A stretch of 64,000 bases of DNA from Pusillimonas sp. UBA3987 (lineage in GTDB: Bacteria > Pseudomonadota > Gammaproteobacteria > Burkholderiales > Burkholderiaceae_B). A program made the position numbers and the translations under genes. Below are positions 1 through 8,193 of the stretch, piece after piece. Where the stretch lies: the NCBI GenBank assembly GCA_002384935.1, contig DGCD01000020.1, positions 182,238 through 246,237 on the forward strand, in the 5' to 3' direction. Position 1 is the stretch's first letter; each line of letters opens with the position of its first letter. The notes beneath the pieces were generated by a model, which was not told the origin of the DNA, did not search any database, and saw nothing but the letters and a program-made list of their open reading frames with translations.

Positions 1-172
1 CGTTTCCATCCCATACCGGCGCCACGGTGTTCATCATGACATCGCGCTCTTCTTTGTCTGGGAAAAACGGAAATAAAATGCCAATCCCAAGATCAAAGCC
101 GTCGAGAACGACATACATAAAGACGCCGAACAAAATGATAATGGCCCACAACAAAGGCAAGTCGATACCCAT
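1..172 (-). CDS. cydB: Cytochrome bd oxidase subunit II, N-terminal part
   Basis: Only the first 57 codons lie in the window; the gene continues past base 1. The visible protein begins MGIDLPLLWAIIILFGVFMY and continues with VLDGFDLGIG, the hallmark first helix of CydB. CydB pairs with CydA in the inner membrane to form the bd-type quinol oxidase, which reduces oxygen to water. The start ATG (172-170) overlaps the TAA stop of cydA by one base (TAATG), so the two are translationally coupled. Identification is secure although most of the protein is unseen. Confidence 0.93.
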   Translation of the reverse strand, partial: MGIDLPLLWAIIILFGVFMYVVLDGFDLGIGILFPFFPDKEERDVMMNTVAPVWDGN

Positions 173-1602
173 TATTGGTCTCCAAAATGTGTGGAACGAT
201 CGTGCGTGGCTGCCGACATCGGACGTCGCGCGGTGGCAACCGGCTCGCCAGGCGATCCGGCGTCAGACGGTGTAGGCTCTGGTTCGTGGGGTTGCGGACC
301 TTTTGCAATGAGCTTCAACATGTAAACAACGCCCGCACCGAACACAAAGAAATACACCACAACAAAAAGGGCGAGCGTGACGCCCAGTTCAATGGCCCCA
401 TGGGGAGATACCGCATCGGCCGTGCGCATGACGTTATAAACCACCCATGGCTGTCGCCCCGTTTCAGTAGTGAACCATCCGGCAAGAATGGCAATCAGCC
501 CGGCAGGCCCCATGACCAGCGCGGCTTTATGCAAGCGCCGGGACGCGTACAAGCGCCCTTTCCAGCGAGACCAATTCGCCCACACCGCCAGCCCGATCAT
601 CAGCAGCCCCAACCCGACCATGACTCGAAAAGACCAAAACACAATGGGCACAAAAGGACGATCTTCGGGGGGAAACTCTTTCAGACTCTTGAACTGACCA
701 TGCCACGAATGGGTCAGAATCAAACTGCCCATATTGGGGATCTGAAGTGCAAAACGGTTGGTCTCTTGTTCCATATCCGGCCAGGCAAACAAAACCAGCG
801 GCACCCCCTCGCCGGGTGTGTTTTCCCAATGCCCTTCGATAGCGGCAAGCTTGGCAGGTTGGTGCTCCAATGTATTTAAGCCGTGTTGGTCTCCAACGAA
901 CGCTTGAATGGGGGCAACGACCAACAACATACCCATAGCCATTGAAAACATTTTTTTAACTGCAGCCGACTTGTCTCCTTTCAAGAGGTGCCATGCGCCA
1001 GACGCGCCTACAAACAAGGCGGTAGCCAGAAATGCTGCCAACACCATGTGGGTTAGTCGATAGGGAAATGAGGGATTGAAAATAACCGCCAGCCAGTCCA
1101 CGGGGACAACGCGGCCGTCAAGAATTGCATAACCGGCCGGGGTTTGCATCCAGCTGTTGGAGGCAAGAATCCAGGTTGCGGAAACTAACGTACCCAGTGC
1201 CACCATGATGGTGGAAAAAAAATGCAAGCCGGGCCCAACGCGGTTCCAGCCGAAAAGCATGACTCCTAGAAAGCCCGCCTCCAGGAAAAACGCAGTAAGA
1301 ACTTCGTAAGCCAGCAAGGGCCCGGTAATGCTACCGGCGAAGTCAGAGAAAAAACTCCAGTTCGTACCAAACTGATAAGCCATGACCAGGCCCGACACGA
1401 CCCCCATCCCGAAGTTAACCGAGAAAACTTTGATCCAGAAATGGTAGAGATCCTGATAAATTGGGTTGCGCGTTTTCAGCCACAACCCCTCCAAAACCGC
1501 CAGGTAGCTGGCCAGACCAATGGTGATGGCGGGAAAAATAATGTGAAAAGATATCGTAAAAGCAAATTGAATCCGGGCCAGCAACAACGCATCGATATCC
1601 AT
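172..1602 (-). CDS. cydA: Cytochrome bd oxidase subunit I (CIO-like)
   Basis: A 476-residue polytopic membrane protein, the quinol-oxidising and heme-carrying subunit of bd oxidase. The N-terminus (ARIQFAFTISFHIIFP) carries the conserved His near residue 20 that ligates a heme, and GRQPW followed by VVYNVMRT is the CydA signature. The length and the short region between helices 6 and 7 are typical of the short Q-loop, cyanide-insensitive (CioA) branch rather than the roughly 520-residue E. coli CydA; that subtype is an inference from length. It is the first gene of cydAB and overlaps cydB by one base. The C-terminal tail after the last helix is hydrophilic. No cydX-like ORF is visible. Confidence 0.95.
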   Translation of the reverse strand: MDIDALLLARIQFAFTISFHIIFPAITIGLASYLAVLEGLWLKTRNPIYQDLYHFWIKVFSVNFGMGVVSGLVMAYQFGTNWSFFSDFAGSITGPLLAYEVLTAFFLEAGFLGVMLFGWNRVGPGLHFFSTIMVALGTLVSATWILASNSWMQTPAGYAILDGRVVPVDWLAVIFNPSFPYRLTHMVLAAFLATALFVGASGAWHLLKGDKSAAVKKMFSMAMGMLLVVAPIQAFVGDQHGLNTLEHQPAKLAAIEGHWENTPGEGVPLVLFAWPDMEQETNRFALQIPNMGSLILTHSWHGQFKSLKEFPPEDRPFVPIVFWSFRVMVGLGLLMIGLAVWANWSRWKGRLYASRRLHKAALVMGPAGLIAILAGWFTTETGRQPWVVYNVMRTADAVSPHGAIELGVTLALFVVVYFFVFGAGVVYMLKLIAKGPQPHEPEPTPSDAGSPGEPVATARRPMSAATHDRSTHFGDQ

Positions 1603-1689
1603 TTCACACTCCAGATTGATTCAAGTAGCGGGCTCTACTTTAACCGATTTAGTCCCCCCCTTGTAACGCTCGACGCCCGCAAAATGCCA

Positions 1690-2673
1690 TTACACGGAAG
1701 GAGGTTCACGATGATGCGGCGCCATGAAATCAATATCGGGCCCCTTGGGCACGATGCCCGTTGGGTTGACGGTGGCGTGGCTTTGATAATAGTGATTTTT
1801 GATATGGTTGAAATTCACCGTTTCGGCAACCCCCGGCCATTGATAAAGCTCACGGGTAAAGCCCCATAAATTGGGCATATCGACAATGCGCTTCAAATTG
1901 CATTTGAAGTGGCCATGGTAAACCGGGTCGAAACGTACCAGCGTGGTGAACAGGCGCCAGTCGGCCTCTGTAATGCGATCGCCGGTTAAATAGCGTTGCT
2001 TCGACAGCCGCAGTTCGAGCGATTCCAGCGCATCGAACAATTCCGTGACACCCTCTTCGTAGGCCTGCTGGGTGGTGGCAAAGCCGGATCGATACACGCC
2101 ATTGTTGACACTGCCATAAACCAGCTCGTTTACTGCATTGATTTCCGAATGCAAATCAGACGGATAGTAATCGCCCGGTGTTGCACCTACCTGGTCGAAA
2201 GCGGAGTTGAACATGCGTATGATCTCGGCAGACTCATTACTGACGATGACTTTCTTTTCTTTATCCCAAAGAATCGGTATCGTGACCCGACCGGTATAGT
2301 CGGGTTGTGTCAGCGTATAAAGCTGATGGACATAATCACAATGGTTGACGGTATCGGGAATCACGCCCTCGCCGGGCTCGAAAGACCAGCCCTGGCGCCC
2401 CATGAAAAAATGAACCACCGACACGTCAATCATTTCCTCAAGGCCTTTCAGCTTGCGGAAAATGAGCGTGCGGTGCGCCCAGGGGCAAGCCAGTGAAACA
2501 TAGAGGTGATAGCGCCCTGGTTCGGCTTTAAAGCCCGCCTCCCCTGTCGGGCCGGGTGACCCGTCGGGGGTCACCCAATTGCGAAACTGCGCTTCGGTGC
2601 GAATGAAACGCCCACCCGTTTTCTTGGTGTCATACCAGTCATCGTGCCAGGTACCATCAACTAATAAACCCAT
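1690..2673 (-). CDS. Glutathionyl-hydroquinone reductase (YqjG/ECM4 family)
   Basis: A 327-residue cytoplasmic enzyme of the Xi/Omega-like GST class. It reduces glutathionyl-hydroquinones to hydroquinones, releasing GSSG. The thioredoxin-like N-terminal half has the diagnostic LACPWAHRT motif with catalytic Cys63. The all-alpha C-terminal half contains LTGDRITEADWRLFTTLVRF, the GST_C motif of this family. The start is preceded by AGGAGA. It lies 11 nt downstream of cueR on the same strand, so it is probably cotranscribed with that regulator, which suggests a link between copper or quinone stress and glutathione chemistry (inference). Confidence 0.93.
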   Translation of the reverse strand: MGLLVDGTWHDDWYDTKKTGGRFIRTEAQFRNWVTPDGSPGPTGEAGFKAEPGRYHLYVSLACPWAHRTLIFRKLKGLEEMIDVSVVHFFMGRQGWSFEPGEGVIPDTVNHCDYVHQLYTLTQPDYTGRVTIPILWDKEKKVIVSNESAEIIRMFNSAFDQVGATPGDYYPSDLHSEINAVNELVYGSVNNGVYRSGFATTQQAYEEGVTELFDALESLELRLSKQRYLTGDRITEADWRLFTTLVRFDPVYHGHFKCNLKRIVDMPNLWGFTRELYQWPGVAETVNFNHIKNHYYQSHATVNPTGIVPKGPDIDFMAPHHREPPSV

Positions 2674-2684
2674 TTCTTCTCCTG

Positions 2685-3092
2685 TTAATACTTGATTCGT
2701 GTCGGCGGGTGCGCCAAATCTTCAAGAATCGGACACGCTGGAGAGTCGTTGCCGCTGCAGCATTGAGCCAGGCGCTTTAATTCGTTACGAATCGAAACCA
2801 GGCGTTCAATGTCGCTGTCCAGTTCTTGGATATAACGTTGCGCCAATGCTTTTACGTCTTCGCTGCGGCGATGCCGGTTACGCCAAAGCTCGAGCAGCGT
2901 TTGAATCCTTTCCAGTGAAAAGCCCAGATCACGGGCGCGGCGAACAAAAATAAGCGTTTGTATATCGGTTGAGCTATACATGCGATATCCCGCCTCGGAT
3001 CGGCATGCCGGTTCAAGCAAACCCACTTTTTCATAGTAGCGAATCATTTTCGAACTAATGCCCGATTGCTTTGCGGCCGCTCCAATGTTCAT
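2685..3092 (-). CDS. cueR: MerR-family Cu(I)-responsive regulator
   Basis: A 135-residue MerR-type activator that senses monovalent copper, silver or gold ions and remodels promoters with an over-long spacer. An N-terminal winged helix (MNIGAAAKQSGISSKMIRYY) is followed by a dimerisation helix and a metal loop CCSGNDSPAC. Cys112, Cys120 and Ser77 fall at the same numbers as the metal ligands and the monovalent-ion marker serine of E. coli CueR, which makes this assignment stronger than a generic MerR call. The gene is divergent from a small copper chaperone and upstream of the glutathionyl-hydroquinone reductase. Its leader overlaps the operator at 3096-3126. Confidence 0.9.
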   Translation of the reverse strand: MNIGAAAKQSGISSKMIRYYEKVGLLEPACRSEAGYRMYSSTDIQTLIFVRRARDLGFSLERIQTLLELWRNRHRRSEDVKALAQRYIQELDSDIERLVSIRNELKRLAQCCSGNDSPACPILEDLAHPPTRIKY

Positions 3093-3095
3093 TTC

Positions 3096-3126
3096 CAGAC
3101 CTTCCCGCCATGGGAACGATTAGATT
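3096..3126 (+). promoter_or_regulatory. CueR-type promoter and operator for the copper chaperone
   Basis: The sequence ACCTTCC-N7-GGAACG matches the CueR dyad (ACCTTCC-N7-GGAAGG type). A weak -35 (CAGACC, 3096-3101) and a -10-like TAGATT (3121-3126) are separated by 19 bp, the long spacer typical of MerR-family promoters. It reads toward the chaperone gene, whose start lies about 58 bp downstream of the -10. The inner palindrome TTCCC-GCCAT-GGGAA spans 3102-3116. An alternative -10, TATGCT at 3131, exists. The match is by eye; no binding data. Confidence 0.6.
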
Positions 3127-3183
3127 AAAGTATGCTAATGCTAACAAATGCTCCCGGGTAACGCTTTAAAGGAGTTTAAAGCC

Positions 3184-3378
3184 ATGCAATTCAATGTTCA
3201 GGACATGACCTGCGGCCATTGCGTCGCCACCATAACCAAGGCGGTGGGCGAAGCCTTTCCACAAGCCAAAGTCACCATCAACCTGGAACAGCAAATGGTC
3301 GTTGTCGATCATATTGATGATGTCGCCGCCGTTCGCAAAGTGATCGAAGAAGAAGGCTATACGCCGGTGCCTGCATAA
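3184..3378 (+). CDS. Copper chaperone, HMA domain (CopZ-like)
   Basis: A 64-residue soluble heavy-metal-associated domain (ferredoxin-like fold). The metal motif MTCGHC places the two Cu(I)-binding cysteines at residues 10 and 13. It likely carries Cu(I) in the cytoplasm to an exporter or delivers it to CueR. The ATG at 3184 was chosen over one at 3148 because GGAG lies 9 nt upstream and the shorter form is the usual length of the family. It is divergent from cueR and behind a CueR-type operator. No copper P-type ATPase gene lies nearby, so the partner must be encoded elsewhere. Confidence 0.88.
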   Translation: MQFNVQDMTCGHCVATITKAVGEAFPQAKVTINLEQQMVVVDHIDDVAAVRKVIEEEGYTPVPA

Positions 3379-3448
3379 TTCAGTTCCAGGCTTTCCCTGT
3401 GCCCAAGCATGAATCGTTCTAATTTGAATCCGACTCAAAGAGATATCT

Positions 3449-4150
3449 ATGATTGATTTGTACTACTGGACGACCCCTAACGGTCATAAAATCACACTTT
3501 TCCTTGAAGAAGCCGGTTTGGAATACAAACTGACGCCGGTCAATATCGGCAAAGGCGACCAATTCAAACCCGAATTTCTGAAAATTGCACCGAACAACCG
3601 CATTCCGGCGATTGTGGATCAAGCTCCGGCCGATGAGGGTGAACCCATCACCATTTTTGAGTCTGGTGCCATCCTCCAGTACCTTGCCGAAAAAACGGGG
3701 CAGTTTTTACCCAGTGATTTGCGCGGCCGTGTCGAGACCATTCAATGGCTGCATTGGCAAATGGGCGGCCTGGGGCCCATGGCCGGGCAGAATCACCACT
3801 TCAACCAGTATGCGCCGGAAAAGATCGAATACGCGATCGACCGCTACGTCCGTGAAACGGCACGTCTGTATGGCGTATTGAACAAACGTCTGGCCGACCG
3901 TGAATTTGTAGCCGGTAATGAATACACCATTGCGGATATGGCCAGCTACCCCTGGATTGTCTCTCATCCCAAGCAGCAACAAAACCTCGACGACTTCCCC
4001 AACCTCAAGCGCTGGTTCAACAATATCGGCGAGCGCCCGGCCACCCAGCGTGCCTATGCCCGCGCTGCACAAGTAAACAGCCAACCCACTGCGCACGACG
4101 ACGAAGCACGTAAGCTGCTGTTCGGCCAGGGTGCTCATACCGTTAAATAA
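3449..4150 (+). CDS. yfcG: GST-like disulfide-bond reductase (YfcG type)
   Basis: A 233-residue glutathione S-transferase of the YfcG/YghU (Nu) class, which in E. coli uses glutathione to reduce disulfides and organic hydroperoxides rather than to conjugate xenobiotics. It begins MIDLYYWTTPNGHKITLFLE; Thr9 and Asn11 correspond to the functional residues of YfcG. Further signatures are FESGAILQYLAEKTG (glutathione gamma-glutamyl site) and QMGGLGPMAGQNHHFNQYAP. AAAGAGA precedes the ATG. The stop overlaps the start of the next gene as TAATG, so the two are coupled. It probably belongs to the copper/glutathione neighbourhood, although 70 bp separate it from the chaperone. Confidence 0.9.
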   Translation: MIDLYYWTTPNGHKITLFLEEAGLEYKLTPVNIGKGDQFKPEFLKIAPNNRIPAIVDQAPADEGEPITIFESGAILQYLAEKTGQFLPSDLRGRVETIQWLHWQMGGLGPMAGQNHHFNQYAPEKIEYAIDRYVRETARLYGVLNKRLADREFVAGNEYTIADMASYPWIVSHPKQQQNLDDFPNLKRWFNNIGERPATQRAYARAAQVNSQPTAHDDEARKLLFGQGAHTVK

Positions 4151-4968
4151 TGTTGCCACTTATGAAAGTTTTTTCTTTTCGAATTCGCCTGTCGTCTGTT
4201 TTTTTGGCCGGGCTCTTTCTGGCCGGCTGTTCCTCGACGCCGTCGAATATCTCGTTGATCCCGGCCGACAAGGTTGCCTCGCAAACCGAAAAGGAAGGTT
4301 TGTTTACGCAACCTGTTGAATGGGAAAAAACGCTGCCGGGCTGCGAAGGGGAATGTCCCAGGATCCAAGTGAAATCGCTGGTGTTTCCGGGTGTGCCGAT
4401 ATTAACGGACTTGGTCGACCATGCGCTGGCCACCATGACGGGTGTCAGCGAGGAGCGCAACCCCGGCTACACCACGATAGAGGCGTTCGAGTCGTATTTC
4501 TGGAAAACGGCCGGGCCGCGCGACGAAGTGATCCTGAATGCCGAAACACGTTATCGGAATCGCTATTTGACCGTGATTGAGCTGGATAGCTGGCAATATT
4601 TAACCGGCGCCGCACATGGCATTGCCGCCACGCAGTTTTTGAATTGGGATAACGCCAACCAGAAAGTGCTGGGCATTCGCAATGTATTGCAACCAAACCA
4701 ATACGATGCCTATGTGCAAGCATTGCGTCGCGCGCATCAACGCTGGTTGCAGACGCAACCCGATGCCCGGGAAAATCCTGAGGAATACAATCGTTTGTGG
4801 CCGTTCCAGCCCAGTGACAACTACGGCTTTACCGATACCGGCCTGGTGGTTAAGTATGATTCTTATGCCATCGCGCCCTACGCGTCCGGGCAGCCTGAGT
4901 TACTGATTCCTTACAGCGAACTCAATGGTGTTTTACGGCCGGAATTCATACCGGCGCCAACCACCTGA
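4150..4968 (+). CDS. DUF3298/RsiV-domain lipoprotein
   Basis: A 272-residue predicted lipoprotein. A signal peptide ends in the lipobox LAGC (FLAGLFLAGCSSTP), so the mature protein starts at a lipidated cysteine and is probably anchored in the periplasm. The C-terminal half has the DUF3298 pattern: YLTGAAHGIAATQFLNWD, later FTDTGLVVKYDSYAIAPYASG and IPYSEL. This fold occurs in RsiV anti-sigma factors and in YiaD-like or YbjP-like lipoproteins; no sigma-binding part is present here. The start may be the ATG at 4150 (coupled to the GST stop) or the ATG at 4162; neither has a clear SD. Its function is unknown. Confidence 0.8.
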   Translation: MLPLMKVFSFRIRLSSVFLAGLFLAGCSSTPSNISLIPADKVASQTEKEGLFTQPVEWEKTLPGCEGECPRIQVKSLVFPGVPILTDLVDHALATMTGVSEERNPGYTTIEAFESYFWKTAGPRDEVILNAETRYRNRYLTVIELDSWQYLTGAAHGIAATQFLNWDNANQKVLGIRNVLQPNQYDAYVQALRRAHQRWLQTQPDARENPEEYNRLWPFQPSDNYGFTDTGLVVKYDSYAIAPYASGQPELLIPYSELNGVLRPEFIPAPTT

Positions 4969-4987
4969 CCTTGGTAACCTTGGTGTG

Positions 4988-5575
4988 TCATGAAGGGCCA
5001 GCGATTTGGCCCTTTCCTTTTGTCCAGTCGGTAAATTGTGCCGAGAAATCGTCGCGCTGCGTTTGCGGCAGACTGATCTTCCAGTGAACGCAAGCGGCAT
5101 CGAATTGTTCAGCCTCAATATGCGCCCCGAATTGCCCCATGCGCCCTCGAACCAGCGCCATATCGGCAAACGGACACTGGCACGACAATATGCAGGTGGG
5201 CACGTATTCTGTTTTGGGCGCCAGCCGCAGACACTGGGCCGCTGCACCACCGTAGGCCCGCGCCAGGCCGCCAGTGCCTAATTTAACACCGCCAAACCAG
5301 CGCACCACCAGTACAACCACATAGTCAATTTGCTGGCCTTCAATCGCTTGCAGAATCGGACGCCCTGCGGTACCGCCAGGTTCGCCGTCGTCGTGGAACC
5401 GATAGTTCTGGCCAACGCGCCAGGCCCAGCAGTGATGGTTCGCATCGGGATAAATGTGCTGCGCTATAAAATCCTGCGCAGCCTGCGTGTCGCTTACCGG
5501 TGCAGCAAAAGCCAGAAACCGGCTTTTGCGCACCTCTTCTTCGATAGAATGAACCTGGGTAAGGACAAACGCCAC
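4988..5575 (-). CDS. yigZ: YigZ/IMPACT family protein
   Basis: A 195-residue member of the UPF0029/IMPACT family. The N-terminal domain has the signature HHCWAWRVGQNYRFHDDGEP, then GGTAGRPIL and VVRWFGGVKLGTGGLARAYG. The family is linked to translation control in eukaryotes (IMPACT/YIH1 and Gcn1 binding); the bacterial role is poorly known. The gene starts only 5 nt after the stop of the ABC-F gene ybiT on the same strand, so the two likely form an operon, and both act in or near translation. Its last codons overlap the terminator stem at 4993-5014. Confidence 0.9.
   Translation of the reverse strand: MAFVLTQVHSIEEEVRKSRFLAFAAPVSDTQAAQDFIAQHIYPDANHHCWAWRVGQNYRFHDDGEPGGTAGRPILQAIEGQQIDYVVVLVVRWFGGVKLGTGGLARAYGGAAAQCLRLAPKTEYVPTCILSCQCPFADMALVRGRMGQFGAHIEAEQFDAACVHWKISLPQTQRDDFSAQFTDWTKGKGQIAGPS
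4993..5021 (+). terminator. Rho-independent terminator after the lipoprotein gene
   Basis: AAGGGCCA (4993-5000), loop GCGATT, TGGCCCTT (5007-5014), then TTCCTTTT. The 8-bp GC-rich stem and T-rich tail lie 25 bp after the lipoprotein stop. The stem sits inside the last codons of the convergent yigZ. Confidence 0.75.
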
Positions 5576-5580
5576 CCGCG

Positions 5581-7182
5581 TTACTCCTCGATACCCCGTA
5601 CGCTCAGGAAGTCGTCGTAATTGCCGGCATAATCCACCACTTCGCCATTGGCTTGAATCTCCCAGATGCGCGTCGCCAGCCCCGAGACGAACTGACGATC
5701 ATGCGAGACGAAAATCAGCGTGCCTTTATACAGTTCCAACGAATATTGAAGCGATTCAATTGATTCCATGTCAAGGTGGTTGGTGGGCTCGTCGAGCAAC
5801 AGGACATTGTGGCGGCCCAGCATCAGGCGGCCGAATGTCATTCGATTCTTTTCACCGCCCGATAACACCTTCACAGGTTTGACGATGTCGTCGGCGGAAA
5901 ACAGCAACCGCCCCAGAACCGAACGAATGGCTTGGTCATCATCGCCCGGCTCACGGTATTCCGTCATCCAGTCGAACACTTTTGTGTTGGTCTGAAACTG
6001 ATCTGATACGTCTTGCGCCATGTAACCACGGTCGGCATTTTCCGACCATTTGATGCTGCCCTGGTCGGGATCCAGGTCACCCGCCAGCATCCGCAGCAAC
6101 GTGGTCTTACCAACGCCGTTGGCCCCGATAATGGCAATTTTCTCACCGGCCTCCACCATGGCGGAAAAAGGCTTGATCACGGGGTGGTCGTATGCCTTGC
6201 TGGCCCGCTCGGCCGTGACCGCCAAACGATGCATCACTTTTTTCTGCTCGAAACGAATATAGGGATTTTGGCGTGAGGAAGGCTTGACTTCGATTGTGTC
6301 GGCCTTGATCCGGTCGATTTGCTTCAAACGGGAAGTTGCCTGGCGCGACTTGGATTTGTTAGCCGCAAAACGCCGAACAAAGTCCTGCAGTTCCGCCACG
6401 CGCTCTTTGGCTTTGGCATTGGCGCTGACCGTGCGTTCACGCGCCTGGGCCGAGGCCAGCATGTAATCATCGTAGTTGCCGGGATACACGCGCAATTCGC
6501 CGTAATCGAGATCGGCCATGTGGGTGCACACCGCATTGAGAAAGTGGCGGTCGTGACTGATGATGATCATGGTGCTTTGATAACCGTTCAGCACATTTTC
6601 CAGCCAGCGAATGGTGTTGATATCCAGATTGTTCGTGGGCTCGTCCAGCAACAGGACATCGGGATTCGAAAACAACGCTTGTGCCAACAATACCCGCAAT
6701 TTCCAGCCGGGGGCAATTTCACGCATGGGCAGGTTATGTTGCTCAACCGGAATTTCCAGCCCAAGCAAAAGTTCGCCGGCCCGTGCTTCGGCGGTATAAC
6801 CATCGTACTCGGCGAACTTGGCTTCCAGCTCGGCTGCGCGCATGTAATCATCTTCAGTGGCATCGGGGTTTGCGTAAATGGCATCGCGCTCGCTCATTAC
6901 GCTCCACATTTCAACGTGGCCCATCAGTACCACGTCGAGTACGCGATTGTCCTCAAAGGCGAATTGATCCTGGCGCAATTTCCCCAGGCGTGTGCCGGAC
7001 TCCAGCGAGACATTCCCGGCGGAAGACTCAAGATCGCCACCCAGGATTTTCATCAGGGTGGACTTGCCTGAGCCGTTGGCGCCGATGAGGCCATAACGGT
7101 TGCCCTCGCCGAACTTGGCGTTGACGTTTTCGAATAAGGGTTTGGGACCAAACTGAATTGTTAGGTTAGCGGTGGTAATCAC
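5581..7182 (-). CDS. ybiT: ABC-F translation factor, YbiT type
   Basis: A 533-residue soluble protein with two ABC ATPase domains and no membrane part. Walker A motifs are GANGSGKST and GANGVGKTT; Walker B with linker reads VLLLDEPTNNLD and VLLLDEPTNHLD. The interdomain arm holds the ABC-F stretch SKSRQATSRLKQIDRI. Near line-for-line resemblance to E. coli YbiT (EtEA/Uup/YheS relatives) supports the subfamily. ABC-F proteins bind the ribosomal E site and rescue stalled translation. The GTG at 7182 (VITTANLTIQFG) matches the YbiT N-terminus; an in-frame GTG at 7218 would add 12 residues and neither has a strong SD. It leads an operon with yigZ. Confidence 0.93.
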   Translation of the reverse strand: MITTANLTIQFGPKPLFENVNAKFGEGNRYGLIGANGSGKSTLMKILGGDLESSAGNVSLESGTRLGKLRQDQFAFEDNRVLDVVLMGHVEMWSVMSERDAIYANPDATEDDYMRAAELEAKFAEYDGYTAEARAGELLLGLEIPVEQHNLPMREIAPGWKLRVLLAQALFSNPDVLLLDEPTNNLDINTIRWLENVLNGYQSTMIIISHDRHFLNAVCTHMADLDYGELRVYPGNYDDYMLASAQARERTVSANAKAKERVAELQDFVRRFAANKSKSRQATSRLKQIDRIKADTIEVKPSSRQNPYIRFEQKKVMHRLAVTAERASKAYDHPVIKPFSAMVEAGEKIAIIGANGVGKTTLLRMLAGDLDPDQGSIKWSENADRGYMAQDVSDQFQTNTKVFDWMTEYREPGDDDQAIRSVLGRLLFSADDIVKPVKVLSGGEKNRMTFGRLMLGRHNVLLLDEPTNHLDMESIESLQYSLELYKGTLIFVSHDRQFVSGLATRIWEIQANGEVVDYAGNYDDFLSVRGIEE

Positions 7183-7280
7183 AGAAAAGACCGGCTCTAT
7201 AAAAAAAATAGGCGCCACTTTTCAAAAGCAGCGCACTCGGGGGTGAATAATGTTGATGCGTTAGTTTAACAACTTCCGCT

Positions 7281-8189
7281 TTAATGTTCTTCCAAAACCA
7301 AATAAGCCATGCCGTCCTCGGTGGCGATACCCACCTTGCGTCCGATCGGCAAGGTGGCTTTAACCGGTACATGCCCATACGGCAGGCCGGTGATAACCGG
7401 GACTTTAACGGTTTTGCGCAACCAGGTTATAACCGACGGCAGATCGAAACCATTATCCAGCGGCCCCAGCTTGTAATCGGTGAACTGCCCCAGCACAATA
7501 GCCTTCTGGCGCTCAAGAATACCTGCCTGCCAAAGTTGCGCCAGCATGCGTTCGATGCGGTACGGGTGTTCGGCCACATCTTCAAGAAATAATATTCCAC
7601 CCTTGATTCTGGGCATAAACGGCGTGCCGACAAGTGAAGCCACCATGGCCAGATTACCACCCCACAAGACGCCCCGTGCGTCTACTGCGTCGGCGTCGGG
7701 TGCCTCAAAACTTAAAATCTCCAGTTCGCGATTCAACGCCTCGGCAAACAAGGCCATAGTTAAATCGTCTGTTTTTTCACCGCCAAAATCATGAAATGCC
7801 ATGGGGCCGGAAAAACTACCTGCACCGGTCTTTGCCAGAAGCGCCAGATTAAACAAAGTGAAATCGCTTAAACCGACAAAGGTTTTGCCGCTTTGGGCCA
7901 CCGCTTTCCAGTCGATCGCCGGCAAAATACGGCTTAAGCCATAACCACCCCGCGTCGCCATGACGACCGGCTGTTTCTGTTTGATCGCCCGATTGATCGC
8001 CGCCAGGCGCTGGCTGTCGGTTCCCGCAAAGCGTTCATGAACCGCCAGCGCGGTGCGATCCACCGTCGTGCGAAATCCCAATTCCTTCAAGCGTGCGCGG
8101 GCACGAGTCAGGGCTTTTTCCTCGGGTACCACGCCGGAAGGAGAAAACAAATAAATGCCGTCGAGTGGCGGTTCGTGATGGTGACCCAT
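7281..8189 (-). CDS. ldcA: LD-carboxypeptidase (peptidase S66)
   Basis: A 302-residue cytoplasmic serine peptidase of the S66 family. LdcA removes the terminal D-Ala from recycled muropeptide tetrapeptides; microcin-C immunity proteins (MccF) are the other branch. Visible motifs are ATRGGYGLSRIL (residues 78-89) and FVGLSDFT with the nucleophile Ser108. The C-terminal GLPYGHVPVKATLPIGRKV carries the catalytic His. The ATG at 8189 follows AGAGG by 7 nt and gives the normal length. It starts 4 nt after the tadA stop, making it part of the HAD-tadA-ldcA operon. The LdcA assignment is inferred from the absence of any microcin context. Confidence 0.88.
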   Translation of the reverse strand: MGHHHEPPLDGIYLFSPSGVVPEEKALTRARARLKELGFRTTVDRTALAVHERFAGTDSQRLAAINRAIKQKQPVVMATRGGYGLSRILPAIDWKAVAQSGKTFVGLSDFTLFNLALLAKTGAGSFSGPMAFHDFGGEKTDDLTMALFAEALNRELEILSFEAPDADAVDARGVLWGGNLAMVASLVGTPFMPRIKGGILFLEDVAEHPYRIERMLAQLWQAGILERQKAIVLGQFTDYKLGPLDNGFDLPSVITWLRKTVKVPVITGLPYGHVPVKATLPIGRKVGIATEDGMAYLVLEEH

Positions 8190-8193
8190 GCTA

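Noticed and set aside
4993..5014. Bidirectional terminator for yigZ as well
   Set aside because: The stem lies within the last yigZ codons and on the minus strand is not followed by a T-run, so I assign it only to the plus-strand lipoprotein gene.
7183..7218. A 12-residue N-terminal extension of ybiT
   Set aside because: The GTG at 7182 matches the YbiT family start; the extension (APIFFIEPVFS) has no counterpart in the family. The choice is not certain because neither start has a strong SD.
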